A stretch of 64,000 bases of DNA. Source: Enoplosus armatus (Eukaryota > Chordata > Actinopteri > Centrarchiformes > Enoplosidae). Positions 54,950 to 64,000 of this stretch are shown piece by piece (position 1 is the stretch's first letter; each line of letters opens with the position of its first letter). The DNA is taken from the NCBI RefSeq assembly GCF_043641665.1, contig NC_092194.1, positions 1,054,001 to 1,118,000 of the forward strand, in the 5' to 3' direction. Below the pieces are notes generated by a model, which saw nothing but the letters and a program-made list of their open reading frames with translations, had not been told where the DNA came from and ran no database searches. The position numbers and the translations under genes are program-made.

Positions 54950-55385
54950 GGAGGCCTGGATACATACATGGCCCATTTGGCCACACAGATGAAGCCCCAG
55001 TTAGTCGTATGGCTACCCTCAGATGGATTTAATGAATTGGTCGCTACTGCGAGGTTAGCTAGCACAACGATCGAGGAAGAAGAGAAGAGCGAGGTAAATG
55101 TTGTTGACAAAGACCTTGTGGAGAAAAAGAACAGCACTCCTGCTATTTGGAAATATTTTAGATTCAGGAGAGACCTAGATGTGTTACAAACAGGCAAACA
55201 TGCCAATCAGTTGTGGCAACTTCCAGAGGAAACACAACCAACCTCCATCACCACCTGCAATACAACCATAAAGAGCTAAACAAATAAAGAACAATTCAAA
55301 ATCTAAAACCCTGCCATCATTGCAACAAAAGTTTCTCAAGTGTGACTCAAGACGACCAAACGCCACAGAGAATTTTGGAAAGGTA
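54950..55385 (+). pseudogene. BED-type zinc-finger fragment of a hAT-type element
   Basis: The frame at 54911-55279 encodes an acidic lead-in and then STPAIWKYFRFRRD (about 55130-55175), the aromatic start of a BED finger. After a frameshift the other frame gives CVTNRQTCQSVVATSRGN (about 55183-55236) and TTNLHHHLQYNHKE (about 55237-55278), matching the Cys-x-x-x-x-x-x-Cys and His-x-x-x-x-His part of a BED finger (GNTTNLxxHLxxxH is typical). A TAA follows. BED fingers bind DNA and are typical of hAT transposases and ZBED proteins. No RNase-H-like or dimerisation domain is recognisable after it, so it is a relic. Confidence 0.7.
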
Positions 55386-56504
55386 CAGATGTTTGAAATT
55401 CTTATTTAGCTCCCTTGTGCCATTAGCATGCCCTTTTGGGACAGTCCCTAACTTCAGGTCTTCAGTTATCCGTCTTCTTTCAAGCGCCTAGCTTCAATAT
55501 CCTAAGTATTCCATTATGTTTTTTTGGTCTATTGCCTATTTGTTTACACTCTGCCACATCTGTATCATGAAAAGTCCTGATCCTTTGACTACTGGCAGTT
55601 ACTGTTGTCGCTGTACAGACAACAAACCCGTGGATTACTCTATTACTGAAGAAAAAGTCTGGGGGGGGCTCTGTGGCTCGCTCCTCTTCTTTGCTGCAGG
55701 CTGGAGGCTCTGGGCTACATTAGCCACTACTAGCATGAACCCACCAGAAACTATGTCAAGTTGCATGATGGTGTCCAGCCATGTTAAATCAGTGGAGCGC
55801 TTCATGCTCAATGGTATTTCCAACATGACAGTGGACACAGTGAGCTTAGAAAGCCAGGAATCTCAGCAAGTCATTATTTCAGAGGACCAAGAATTTGATT
55901 TTGGCAAAATCAGACTAATCGACAGACTTAATTAGTCAGGATGCGATACTCTTCTCTGCTGCATTTTGCGATTGAAGCCCACAAGATAAAACCTCGCCTG
56001 CTGCAGTGTGAGATCATTACGAATCAAGGGAGAAACGCAGCATTGCTGCACATGGGCGAGGGAGCCACTCGACGATCCCGAGCAGAGTGCAGATACGGAG
56101 GTGCAGGGCATTGACAGCTGGTGGGTCCACAGGGCTTTCCGTGATGAGACCACTCAGTATGGGAGGGAGGTAGTGCTGTGCTGTACCAAGCACTGTCAAG
56201 CGTGTACTGGAAGAACCTGAGGGGATTAAAAAACTGTACTGAGAGAGAGAGAGTCTCATACCACATGGAGAGCAACTATCTGGAGAGCAGGCCTGATGTT
56301 TTTTTTTGATTTGAGGAGTTTCATTAATCCAAGATCTTGCAGCCTTCCTTTCAGACAGGTGGGGGAGTGCAATAGCAAACATCAAAGGGGGACTGGGCAG
56401 AAATGGGTCTACTAGCATAAGGTAGGCAATGGCATGGAGAAGGGAAAACTCAAATTATTACAAAAGTTTAATAAAGGTAGGACACATTATTTTCGATGTT
56501 GAAC
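55386..56504. other. Unassigned; open frame of 139 codons
   Basis: A plus-strand frame at 55516-55935 encodes MFFWSIAYLFTLCHICIMKS and ends EDQEFDFGKIRLIDRLN. It follows the BED fragment and could be a degraded part of the same element, but I recognise no domain. The rest shows nothing definite. Confidence 0.25.
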
Positions 56505-56850
56505 TAGTCTCGCATAGCCAGACCTGTCTCCGCACTTTGGAGAAAGGTCTGGTTCAACCCATCGCCACTCTGGGATAGGGGTAAGACCAGGATGCGGTGA
56601 CGGTGCCCTTGAAAAATAAGTGTCTGATGGGAACTTGTTTTGGTGGAACATTTCCACTTGGGGAGGCGAAAGAAAACATCACGTAAAATAGTAACTTAAA
56701 CGACACATGTAGACTATGTGATCTTACAACTTTTCCTGTTAAAAAAAGAGCTCTAGCTCACTGGACGCGTTAAAACCACAGACTTTGAAAACAGTAACAC
56801 GCACGTAGCAGAAAAGGGAGGAGAGTGGCGACTGAAATAGTCTACATCCT
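56505..56850 (+). mobile_element. Short non-autonomous element (TAGTCTCGC start)
   Basis: Starts TAGTCTCGCATAGCCAGACC and carries a subterminal hairpin (CCAGACCT at 56518-56525 pairs with AGGTCTGG at 56545-56552). I recall this arrangement from fish hAT-like MITEs. Its right part matches 53491-53563. There is no coding sequence. The superfamily is inferred from the head only. Confidence 0.5.
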
Positions 56851-57375
56851 ACACCCTACACTTTGAACCAAAGTGTTTATGTGTTGTTCAATATTGAACC
56901 ACAAAGCTGGCTTTGCCTCACCTTAAACACACGCTTTAGTAACTTAAGTCTCGCCAGCTCTGGTTTCCAGTGTCAAACTCATGACTTGCTATCACTTCAA
57001 GACTACAATAGCACTGGTTTTCACATTGAAGGGTTGGAGAAGCGACCAAAGGTGTCAAACCTGTGTCCATGCATAGTTAATTAGTTCAATAAATGTATTT
57101 GATTAACTCTCAATGTTGTCCAACATTCCCAAGTAGTTGTTGACCACTCTTTTCGCACGCTCTTCTCTAAGGAATGCTTGTTAAACGAGCATACAATTGA
57201 AATTGCTGCAATAAAGTGCTGCAGCTGATTGTTGAATGTCAAACTGAAGGCCTTGCAGTGAGTTAACCAGTAAAACACCCTTTCCATTAACAACCAGTTC
57301 CAAGTCTTTAATAAACTGTAAAACTCATAGTTATGATCCATGGTTCATTGCGCTGATTCGCGGTTTGTTTGAACA
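56851..57375. other. Anonymous DNA
   Basis: No feature is recognised. Confidence 0.4.
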
Positions 57376-57705
57376 GCTGTGTCAGGCTCCGTCCGTTTTA
57401 TTTTGTTAATCATCTCTCCTCATCGTTTCAGAGCACTTCACTTCCTGCCTTTGCGTGTGATGGTCTGCACCTGCCCTGATCGGTTTCACCTGCCCCTCAT
57501 TATCCCCACCTACCTTCTGTATTTATTCTGTGAGCTTTCCTCTCTCCAGAGCCAGTTCGTCTTTGTTCTTTGTATCAAGCGTTCCAGCATTTTTCAGTGT
57601 TAAGTTTTCCTGGTTTTTTGAAACTCTGCTGGTGACTTCTGCCTTAGCCTGCTCCCTGTTGGATTATCTGCTTTATCTTTGACTGACTTGCCGTCTGCCG
57701 AACCT
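57376..57705 (+). repeat. Interspersed repeat shared with 23975-24290, copy 2
   Basis: Same order of phrases as copy 1, including CACTTCCTGCCTTTG and GCCCTGATCGGTTTCACCTG. It is directly followed by TAGGGTGACC copy C. Confidence 0.65.
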
Positions 57706-57708
57706 TTG

Positions 57709-58110
57709 TCCCAGTTTGTCCGGGATTGTCACGGTTTCGAGCTGGGTGTCCCAACATTCGCTACCAAACTGTTCCGGTTTTCACCGCAACTAAAATAATC
57801 ATTACAACGTCATACTTGTTTCCAGCGCTTACATAAGACGTTTATCATGTTCTGTCCCACTCGTTATCGCCTGAAAAACACAGCACCACGTGTGGGAATT
57901 CAACACTGATTGGTCTGTACCTGTGTCAATTGGATCAAAAGTGAGGCTGTTGCTAGGCTACGACAGAACCTGTCAAAGAGAAAGGTGGTCTTTTTTTGTC
58001 TTTTCTAAAGTGCTGCAGGAGGCTTCACTCCTTCATTGGTAAAGTATGCCCCCATGCACGTACGTGGGGAAATACTTCAGGGTCCTGGTTATTTGAAAAT
58101 ATGGTCACCC
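57709..58110 (-). mobile_element. TAGGGTGACC family, copy C
   Basis: The minus-strand start is GGGTGACCATATTTTCAAAT at the right edge. The left edge has TTTGTCCGGGATTGTCACGG, colinear with the right end of copy A, but lacks the final GGTCACC. The interior shares CGTTTATCATGTTCTGTCCC with copy D. No open transposase frame is present. Confidence 0.65.
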
Positions 58111-58864
58111 CAGCCTGGATGGATGGATGGTAAAACCCACTCGATCTTGAATTTCTGCCTTTGCAGCTGATCAACCACGCCTGCACCATTCCTGTAAAAT
58201 GATCTGATCTGGAAATGACCTGATATCTTGATGACCGAAATGCACTTCCCCCCCGAAACCCAGGAAATCCCACGACCATGACGGAATCTTGTTGAACTTG
58301 GAATACGAGCAACTCTGTCAGCTTTAGTTCATTAGCAGTCAACTGAAATCACCGTTTCTTTTCATGAAATCCATACTATAAGTTTCTTAAGTCAGCGAGC
58401 GGAGAGGAACAGCAGCTCTCAGCTCGTACTGACACTTATTGCTATGGTTGCTGAAAACTCTGCGAATGCTGGGGAGATGAGCATGCTCGCCATACTAAAG
58501 TCTGACACCGTCTCACATCTAAAGAGTTTTCGTCACAGGCTATAAAATCTCGCAGAGACTGGGGATCTTGCAGGGTTACTGCAAGACTACAACTAGATCC
58601 CTTCATATACATATACATGGGTTGTAGTAGCAGACCCAATAAAGCTGCGTTCACTACAAAGCTCAGTTTATATTGCACCCCTAGCACCACTAAAAAAAAA
58701 AATATTAGTTTTTCATTGTGTTCTGCTACTTTTCAGCAGTGAGTGACAGATAACATGTTGTCTCAAGTTCACATATTGCATATATATATATAAATATATA
58801 TATATATACAGTACACCAAACTCACTTTAAGAAATATATTACATATTAAAAATTGTCTGTAAAA

Positions 58865-58909
58865 ACTCTATAGAAATGCAAGACAAAGTGCGTTGTATTT
58901 CTATAGAGT
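58865..58909. repeat. Short hairpin, 17-bp arms
   Basis: ACTCTATAGAAATGCAA pairs with TTGTATTTCTATAGAGT with one mismatch (a G-U pair in RNA) and an 11-base loop. Confidence 0.7.
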
Positions 58910-59437
58910 CAATACAATGCGTAAAGAAACTGTCTTTCCGTACAAACTTTACATTTTGAATGTCATGTTAAAAAAAACGCTTTGTTAGTGGATGCTGCTG
59001 AAAGACGGACATGGTGCACAGTGGGCAGCATTACTTCCCTCTGCTTCCGGCAGGGCCTTTCGATGGGAAATACCTCCACTGTTATTTTTGCCCCCCGTCT
59101 GGCCTCCGCACACACTCATCCATCCATACATCCACCCCCCCCCCTCCACTCCTGTTTCTCTAAATACAATACCTCGGCCTTGTTTAAGGACTGCAGATTC
59201 CTGTGGGGAGAATAATAATAATAGGAGTCTGCCAGCTCTGGAGGCAGTACCCCCCCCCCACACACACACACACACACACACTCAGGTCTTACTGTGGAGG
59301 AGGTCAAGCTACATGTTCCCCCACTCCAAGAAAGAGGCCATTCATTACAACAAGTCTTTCTTTAATGTGCTCTATCAGTGGCACTGGACCAGAGCCAAGC
59401 CATGACCCTGCAAGGAGAGGTTCTGCCTGCCACTGGA

Positions 59438-59439
<2 letters not shown>

Positions 59440-59474
<35 letters not shown>
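59440..59474 (+). repeat. (CA)17 microsatellite
   Basis: An uninterrupted CA run. Confidence 0.95.
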
Positions 59475-59475
<1 letters not shown>

Positions 59476-59674
59476 ATAAATTAAAATTTAAAATGTGTAA
59501 TAAATTGAGTTTTATTTCCATTCGCTATGTGTCCCGTGAAAAGACTTGACCCAATGATTTGAAGTTCTTTGGATTTCCAGTTTGTAAGCATGGTGTTTTC
59601 TTGGCGACAGCCAGGGCGCAGCTAGCGTGGGCTTCATGCGTTTTGGTGGAAGTTGGACTGAAGATAAAATCGCC

Positions 59675-59706
59675 AATTATAAGATAAGATAAAATAATCC
59701 TTTTTA
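59675..59706 (-). mobile_element. Possible LINE 3' tail
   Basis: On the minus strand CAATAAAAAGGATTATTTTA followed by TCTTATCTT is like the terminus of the LINE at 38149. Only the tail is recognisable. Confidence 0.45.
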
Positions 59707-60046
59707 TTGGCGCTACGAAGACGGATATGAGTAGAGGTAAATGGAGAAACTTCAAATAAAATAGATCAATTAAAAGTATATATCAAACAAAAATGAGAGA
59801 CTATGCACGACCAATTAACTCCAAACCTACAGGTTATAGCAGAGTACGCTCAGGGGGGAGATGTTCTGTACTGGATTAGTTGTAGATTTGTGTTCTTTGT
59901 CATTTCAGTGTATTTTTGCAGACCTGTGTCCAGAGGTTGAGGTCAGAGGGGAGAGATAAGCCTTTTATTCCCCATTTAACGGTTGGCAGGTTTATATTGG
60001 AAGTGCATTGCTGCCACGCCGGAAAAAGAAAAACTGATCAGTATCA

Positions 60047-60166
60047 TGTTATAGCGTGAAAAATTTATTGTTACAACCAGGTGTATGTCACGTAATCGGA
60101 TACTTTTCACGCTGTAACAATTTATTTTCACGAAGTTACGGCACACAAACGTCACGTTATAACAAG
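60047..60166. repeat. Self-complementary AT-rich segment
   Basis: TGTTATAGCGTGAAAA (60047-60062) pairs with TTTTCACGCTGTAACA (60104-60119) with one mismatch. Further CACGTTATAAC-type words lie nearby. It resembles a short MITE-like repeat. Confidence 0.5.
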
Positions 60167-60317
60167 AAAGGGTGAAACGGGATATAGTCAATATATAACC
60201 TCAGTGGGTCTGTCGGGTACCACAAACACAAACACATACCCAATTCACCAGATGAAACAATAAGGGCTCCATGCGTAACAGCACATAGACCCCCATATGC
60301 GCCACCGCACAGTAGAA

Positions 60318-62017
60318 TACCTGACATTCTCCATGAGGGTTTTAATCACACCCTCGACCTGGTTCTGACATATGGACTTGAAATTGAACATCTAATTGTC
60401 TTTCCACAGAATCCTTTGTTATCGGACCACTATTTAATAACTTTTGAACTCCTATTGCTGGACTACACGCCATTAGGCAAAAAAGCCTACACCAGATATC
60501 TATCTGATAGTGCTGTAGCTAAATTTAAGTAAGTGATTCCATCTGCATTTAATTCAATGCCATGTCTCAATACAACTGAGGACTCCTATGCTAACCTTTG
60601 TCCCTCCCAAATGGTCGGTCTTGTTGCTCAATGCGACACTTGACTCTATTGCCCGTCTAAAAAAGAAGATAATAAAACAAAGAAAGTCAGCTACATGGTA
60701 TAACACTCAGATTAAAGCAAACGGCGCAGAAACTTGAAAGGAAATGGCGCTCCACCAAACTGGAAGAATCACGTTTAATTTGGCAAGATACTAAAATTCA
60801 TAGGAAGGCCCTCTGTAAAGCCAGAGCAGCCTATTACTCATCATTAATAGAAAAGAACAAGAACAACCCCAGGTTTCAGAGAGTCACACCTCTATTGAGC
60901 CATGTATTCCTATAACCCTCAGCAGTAATGATTTCATGAGCTTCTTCAATGATAAAATTCTAACTATTAGAGACAGAATTGATCACCTCCTGTCTTCAGG
61001 TGGTACCTTACCTTCAAACACAGGAATCTCAGAAACAGCTGTAAAACCTGATGTATATTTAGATTGCTTTTCTCCCATTGACCTTCACCAAATTACTAAA
61101 ACCATCTCTTCATCTAAGCCATCAACTTGTCTCTTAGACCCCATCCCAACCTGGCTGCTCAAAGAGGTTTTACCTTTGGTCAGCACTTCTTTACTAGACA
61201 TGATCAATCTGTTCTTATTAACAGGCTACGTACCACAGTCCTTTAAAGTAGCTGTAATTAAACCTCTTCTTAAAAAGCCCACTCTTGATCCAGAGGTTTT
61301 AGCCAACTATAGACCTATATCTAACCTTCCCTTTCTCTCCAAGATTGCAGAAAGCAGTCACCAACCAGATGTGTGGCTTTCTACATGACAGTAAGTTGCT
61401 TGAGGACTTTCAGTCAGGTTTCAGAGCTCATCATAGCACAGAGACAGCACTGGTGAAAGTTACAAATGACCTTCTAATTGCATCAGACAAAGGACTTGTC
61501 TCTGTACTTGTTTTGTTAGATCTTAGTGCTGCATTCGACACCATTGACCATCATATCCTATTACAGAGACTGGAACATTTAATTGGCATCAAAGAACCGC
61601 ACTAAGCTGGTTTAAGTCATATTTCTCAGATCGACCTCAGTTTGTACACGTTAACGATGAATCCTCCATGTACGCCAAAGTCAGCCATGGAGTTCCACAA
61701 GGTTCTGTGCTTGGACCAATACTATTCACCTTATATATGCTTCCTTTAGGGGATATTATTAGAAAATACTCCATACATTTTCATTGCTATGTGGATGATA
61801 CCCAGTTACATCTGTCGATCAAGCCAGAAGAACCTCATCAGTTAGCCAAGCTCCAAGCATGCCTTCAGGACATAAAGACCTGGATGACCTACAATTATCT
61901 GATATTGAACTAGGACAAGACAGAAGTTATTGTTCTTAGCCCTGAACACCTCAGAAACACAGTATCTAAGGATATTCTTACTCTAGATGGCATTGCCCTG
62001 GCCTCCAGCGCCACCGT
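60318..62017 (+). pseudogene. L2-like LINE, endonuclease end through reverse transcriptase
   Basis: The longest LINE relic in the window. In order: the end of the apurinic endonuclease domain (LDLVLTYGLEIEHL, then SDHYLITFEL with the catalytic His, about 60350-60450); a linker (KLERKWRSTKLEESRLIWQD; FFNDKI near 60940); reverse transcriptase motifs [14 protein letters not shown] (about 61300-61343), [20 protein letters not shown] (motif A, about 61516-61575), GVPQGSVLGPILFTLYMLP (motif B, about 61690-61745) and CYVDDTQLHL (motif C, about 61784-61813; both Asp kept, Ala of YADD replaced by Val). Breaks: a frameshift near 61345, another near 61600, and a TAG near 61911. The start and 3' end are missing. 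Confidence 0.92.
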
Positions 62018-62031
62018 GAGGCCAGGGCAAT
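61992..62031. repeat. Perfect 14-bp inverted repeat at the LINE break
   Basis: ATTGCCCTGGCCTC (61992-62005) and GAGGCCAGGGCAAT (62018-62031) are exact reverse complements around a 12-base loop. L2 similarity ends inside the second arm. Confidence 0.9.
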
Positions 62032-63653
62032 TGTTGAAATGAAACACTGGGCACGACGCACCAAAATTTTACAAAAGTTACAAAAAGTCAGAGGTGCATG
62101 ACCGAGCGCTGCGACAACTTGCGGAGCCTCCACGCTCGGCACAAGAAGCATGATCACGTCATTTTACGGACCCTTCTCGCCAGGGACACCGCGTCGAGCA
62201 TCCCCTCCGTGGACCTGGTGCTTTATTGTCAGGCATTTGTGTGAGAATATTTAGTCCAGAGGATAATAATGGAGCATCTAAAATGCCCGAATTGTGGTAG
62301 TTTCAGATTATCTTGAAACAACTGAACAGGTGTTGGGGTTAGGGTCGTTTTCAGGGGGAACATAAATAACTATAAAAGGTGCGGAAAGTCTCATTTATGG
62401 CTTGAGGTGATTGTGCTCCCTTGTGAATTGTCTCTATTTCCTAAAAATCTTCACTTCCTCAACACCTCCTGCAAAGCTTGTGCAAGGCAATGAACCTTTA
62501 TATTGTGGTTATGTTGGAAAGTTCCCCGTGTGAATGTGTGAAACTTGCATGCAAACAATGTATATGCCGTAGTTCTATCCGCTCTCCTTTTTGGATAAAA
62601 TAAACTGCACTGAAATCTGCTACAAGGCATGCAGGGACCACATGATACAGCAACAAATGTATTTATTTGGACTAATGGCTGGCGTGAATGTCTCGCAAAC
62701 GTCATCTGACTTGTGGTGCTTTATTGTGAATTACTGTTGTGTAAGGACACTCACTGTAATATGCATTGGCAGACAGCTCAGAATATACGACAGAGTTAGC
62801 TATAAAATGTATATACATATCAATTCCCAGCGGACACAAAATGGCGGCGGCGCTCGGCACAGCAGCAAGTTACTCTTTGCTGACAAGCAAACCTACTCAC
62901 CACACTACAAACACACTCGTTAACGTGTGAACTGGTTATCGCCGGTTATCTCATTAATGTTGTTTGACACCCGACGACATACCTAATAAACGGGGGGAGG
63001 GGGGGGGGAGGTAAACACACTCGGAGTCAAATGTAGCTGAATCCTGATTGGTCTATATTTATAAGCAGTATATAAATTGTTTTTTTGTCAACGATTAAAA
63101 CTTCTATGAGGACACATTTCATAGTGACCACCACTTACCATATTGTCATTCATTCATCTTCTCATAGCAGCCGCCGTTTATAAATGGCTAATGAATGCTA
63201 AATAGGGGGGTCATCAAAGAGAAAACACGTGATGGACACCAAGAGAAAGAAGGAGGAATATAACCGCACGTTTTTGTACACAGCACTCGAACTTAGTGAA
63301 TAAACAGTCTCTCGCACACATCATTACATGGAGAAGCTAGCTGTCCCTCCTGGCAGACATTAAGACTCATTTCCCCTGTGTGAGCGGGTCGTCCCGGGGG
63401 CCCTTTTTTAAGCCCATGTTAAACGCTTTCCTCCCTCCCGAGTGTCATGCTGTAATCTGGGGGCATTTGGCGGGGGCAGATGCGTATTGATCGCGGAGGG
63501 GCGGATCTCCCAGTGTTGATGTATGGCCGTGGTGGGACAGGTGCCCCAGCCGCAGCTTCCCCAGCAGCACGTCAATTAATCTACTCGTGTCGTGTGATGA
63601 ACCAGCCGTGAATTACCCAACACTTCCTCTACAGCACAGTCCATAAACTGCTG

Positions 63654-63687
<34 letters not shown>

Positions 63688-64000
63688 GCATGTATAATTC
63701 TGTCTCCTTGTGGCTGGATATAAGTCATTATATGAACACAGTTTATTTCACCTCTGTGCATTCTGGTAAAACTGATGGATATTTTCTTTTCAACTTCCTT
63801 TTTTTTTTTTTTTTTTTCACACTCACACAGTCTGAGACATTCAGACTGGAGGCTGTGCCCATGGATAGCATTTGCAACTCTTATCGTGCTCAAGGGACCC
63901 TTAAAAGTTGTTAAAGGATCATTCCGGTTGAGGGAGGCTGCAGATTCAGCTGATAATTGTCTGTAGGTTCATCAATACATGCGACCTCATTCGCACTGTA
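62032..64000. other. Anonymous DNA, last part repeat-free
   Basis: No gene is certain. An open stretch without ATG lies at about 62108-62244. G-rich runs lie near 62991-63011, (CA) at 63656-63685 and T19 near 63801-63819. The 63440-63650 block looks single-copy and GC-rich. Confidence 0.4.
63656..63685 (+). repeat. (CA)15 microsatellite
   Basis: An uninterrupted CA run. The opposite strand gives the Cys/Val runs in an overlapping frame. Confidence 0.95.

Larger units (their letters stand above)
58111..60046. other. Anonymous DNA with AT and CA tracts
   Basis: No gene is recognised. An AT-rich alternating run lies at about 58774-58808, C11 plus (CA) at about 59251-59281, and (CA)17 at 59440-59474. 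A short hairpin lies at 58865-58909. Confidence 0.45.

Noticed and set aside
59253..59281. CA tract as a Z-DNA or recombination signal
   Set aside because: Ordinary microsatellite; nothing in the flanks supports a specific role.
1..64000. tRNA, 5S rRNA, U-type snRNA genes
   Set aside because: I found only tRNA-derived SINE heads; no complete cloverleaf or recognisable rRNA/snRNA sequence was seen by eye. A covariance-model search would be decisive.

Overview
The window is nuclear DNA of a bony fish, probably a percomorph teleost. The evidence is the repeat content: Tc1/mariner-type elements, L2-like and a second group of LINEs, tRNA-derived SINEs, a Gypsy LTR-element remnant, BED-finger (hAT-type) and IS630-type transposase debris, and several interspersed sequences I recall as common in teleosts. 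Long dinucleotide tracts and poly(C)/poly(G) tracts are also abundant. I found no convincing intact host protein-coding gene, tRNA, rRNA, snRNA or CRISPR array. Nearly every open frame is either a transposon relic or a by-product of a simple repeat. The species cannot be named from the sequence.

Layout. 1-5.4 kb: mostly anonymous DNA with SINE, L2-like and LINE fragments. 5600-7173: a complete-length Tc1/mariner-type transposon with 30-bp perfect terminal inverted repeats and TA target duplications, but a dead transposase. 9525-10569: a second Tc1-like element on the minus strand, one end lost at a G tract, with a nearly complete transposase frame whose second catalytic Asp is Gly. 13.4-14.2 kb: a collapsed Gypsy element on the minus strand (duplicated gag start and integrase tail) with a LINE 3' end between the parts. 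17.0-17.6 kb: a 52-bp minisatellite. 22.2-24.8 kb: interspersed repeats and a frameshifted IS630-like transposase. 23-58 kb: four clear copies and one possible copy of a short family ending in TAGGGTGACC. 36-39 kb: an L2-like 3' end and a 1.2-kb LINE fragment. 41-43 kb: a SINE, then a 1-kb array of 20-bp units interrupted by 14-bp units. 45-49 kb: an L2 fragment, a 21-bp minisatellite and another LINE 3' end. 49.9-50.3 kb: a 374-bp long inverted repeat. 53-58 kb: hAT-type debris and further repeats. 60.3-62.0 kb: the largest LINE relic, L2-like, running from the end of the endonuclease domain through reverse transcriptase.

Between the repeats lie blocks of apparently single-copy AT-rich DNA, some with clustered TAAT/ATTA-type motifs that read like conserved non-coding or enhancer sequence. 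This fits a gene desert or a large intron near a developmental gene, but it is inference and needs an alignment to test. Nothing here works as an operon or pathway. The window records successive insertions, internal deletions, template switches and tandem expansion. Several teleost repeat calls rest on recall and were not checked against a database.
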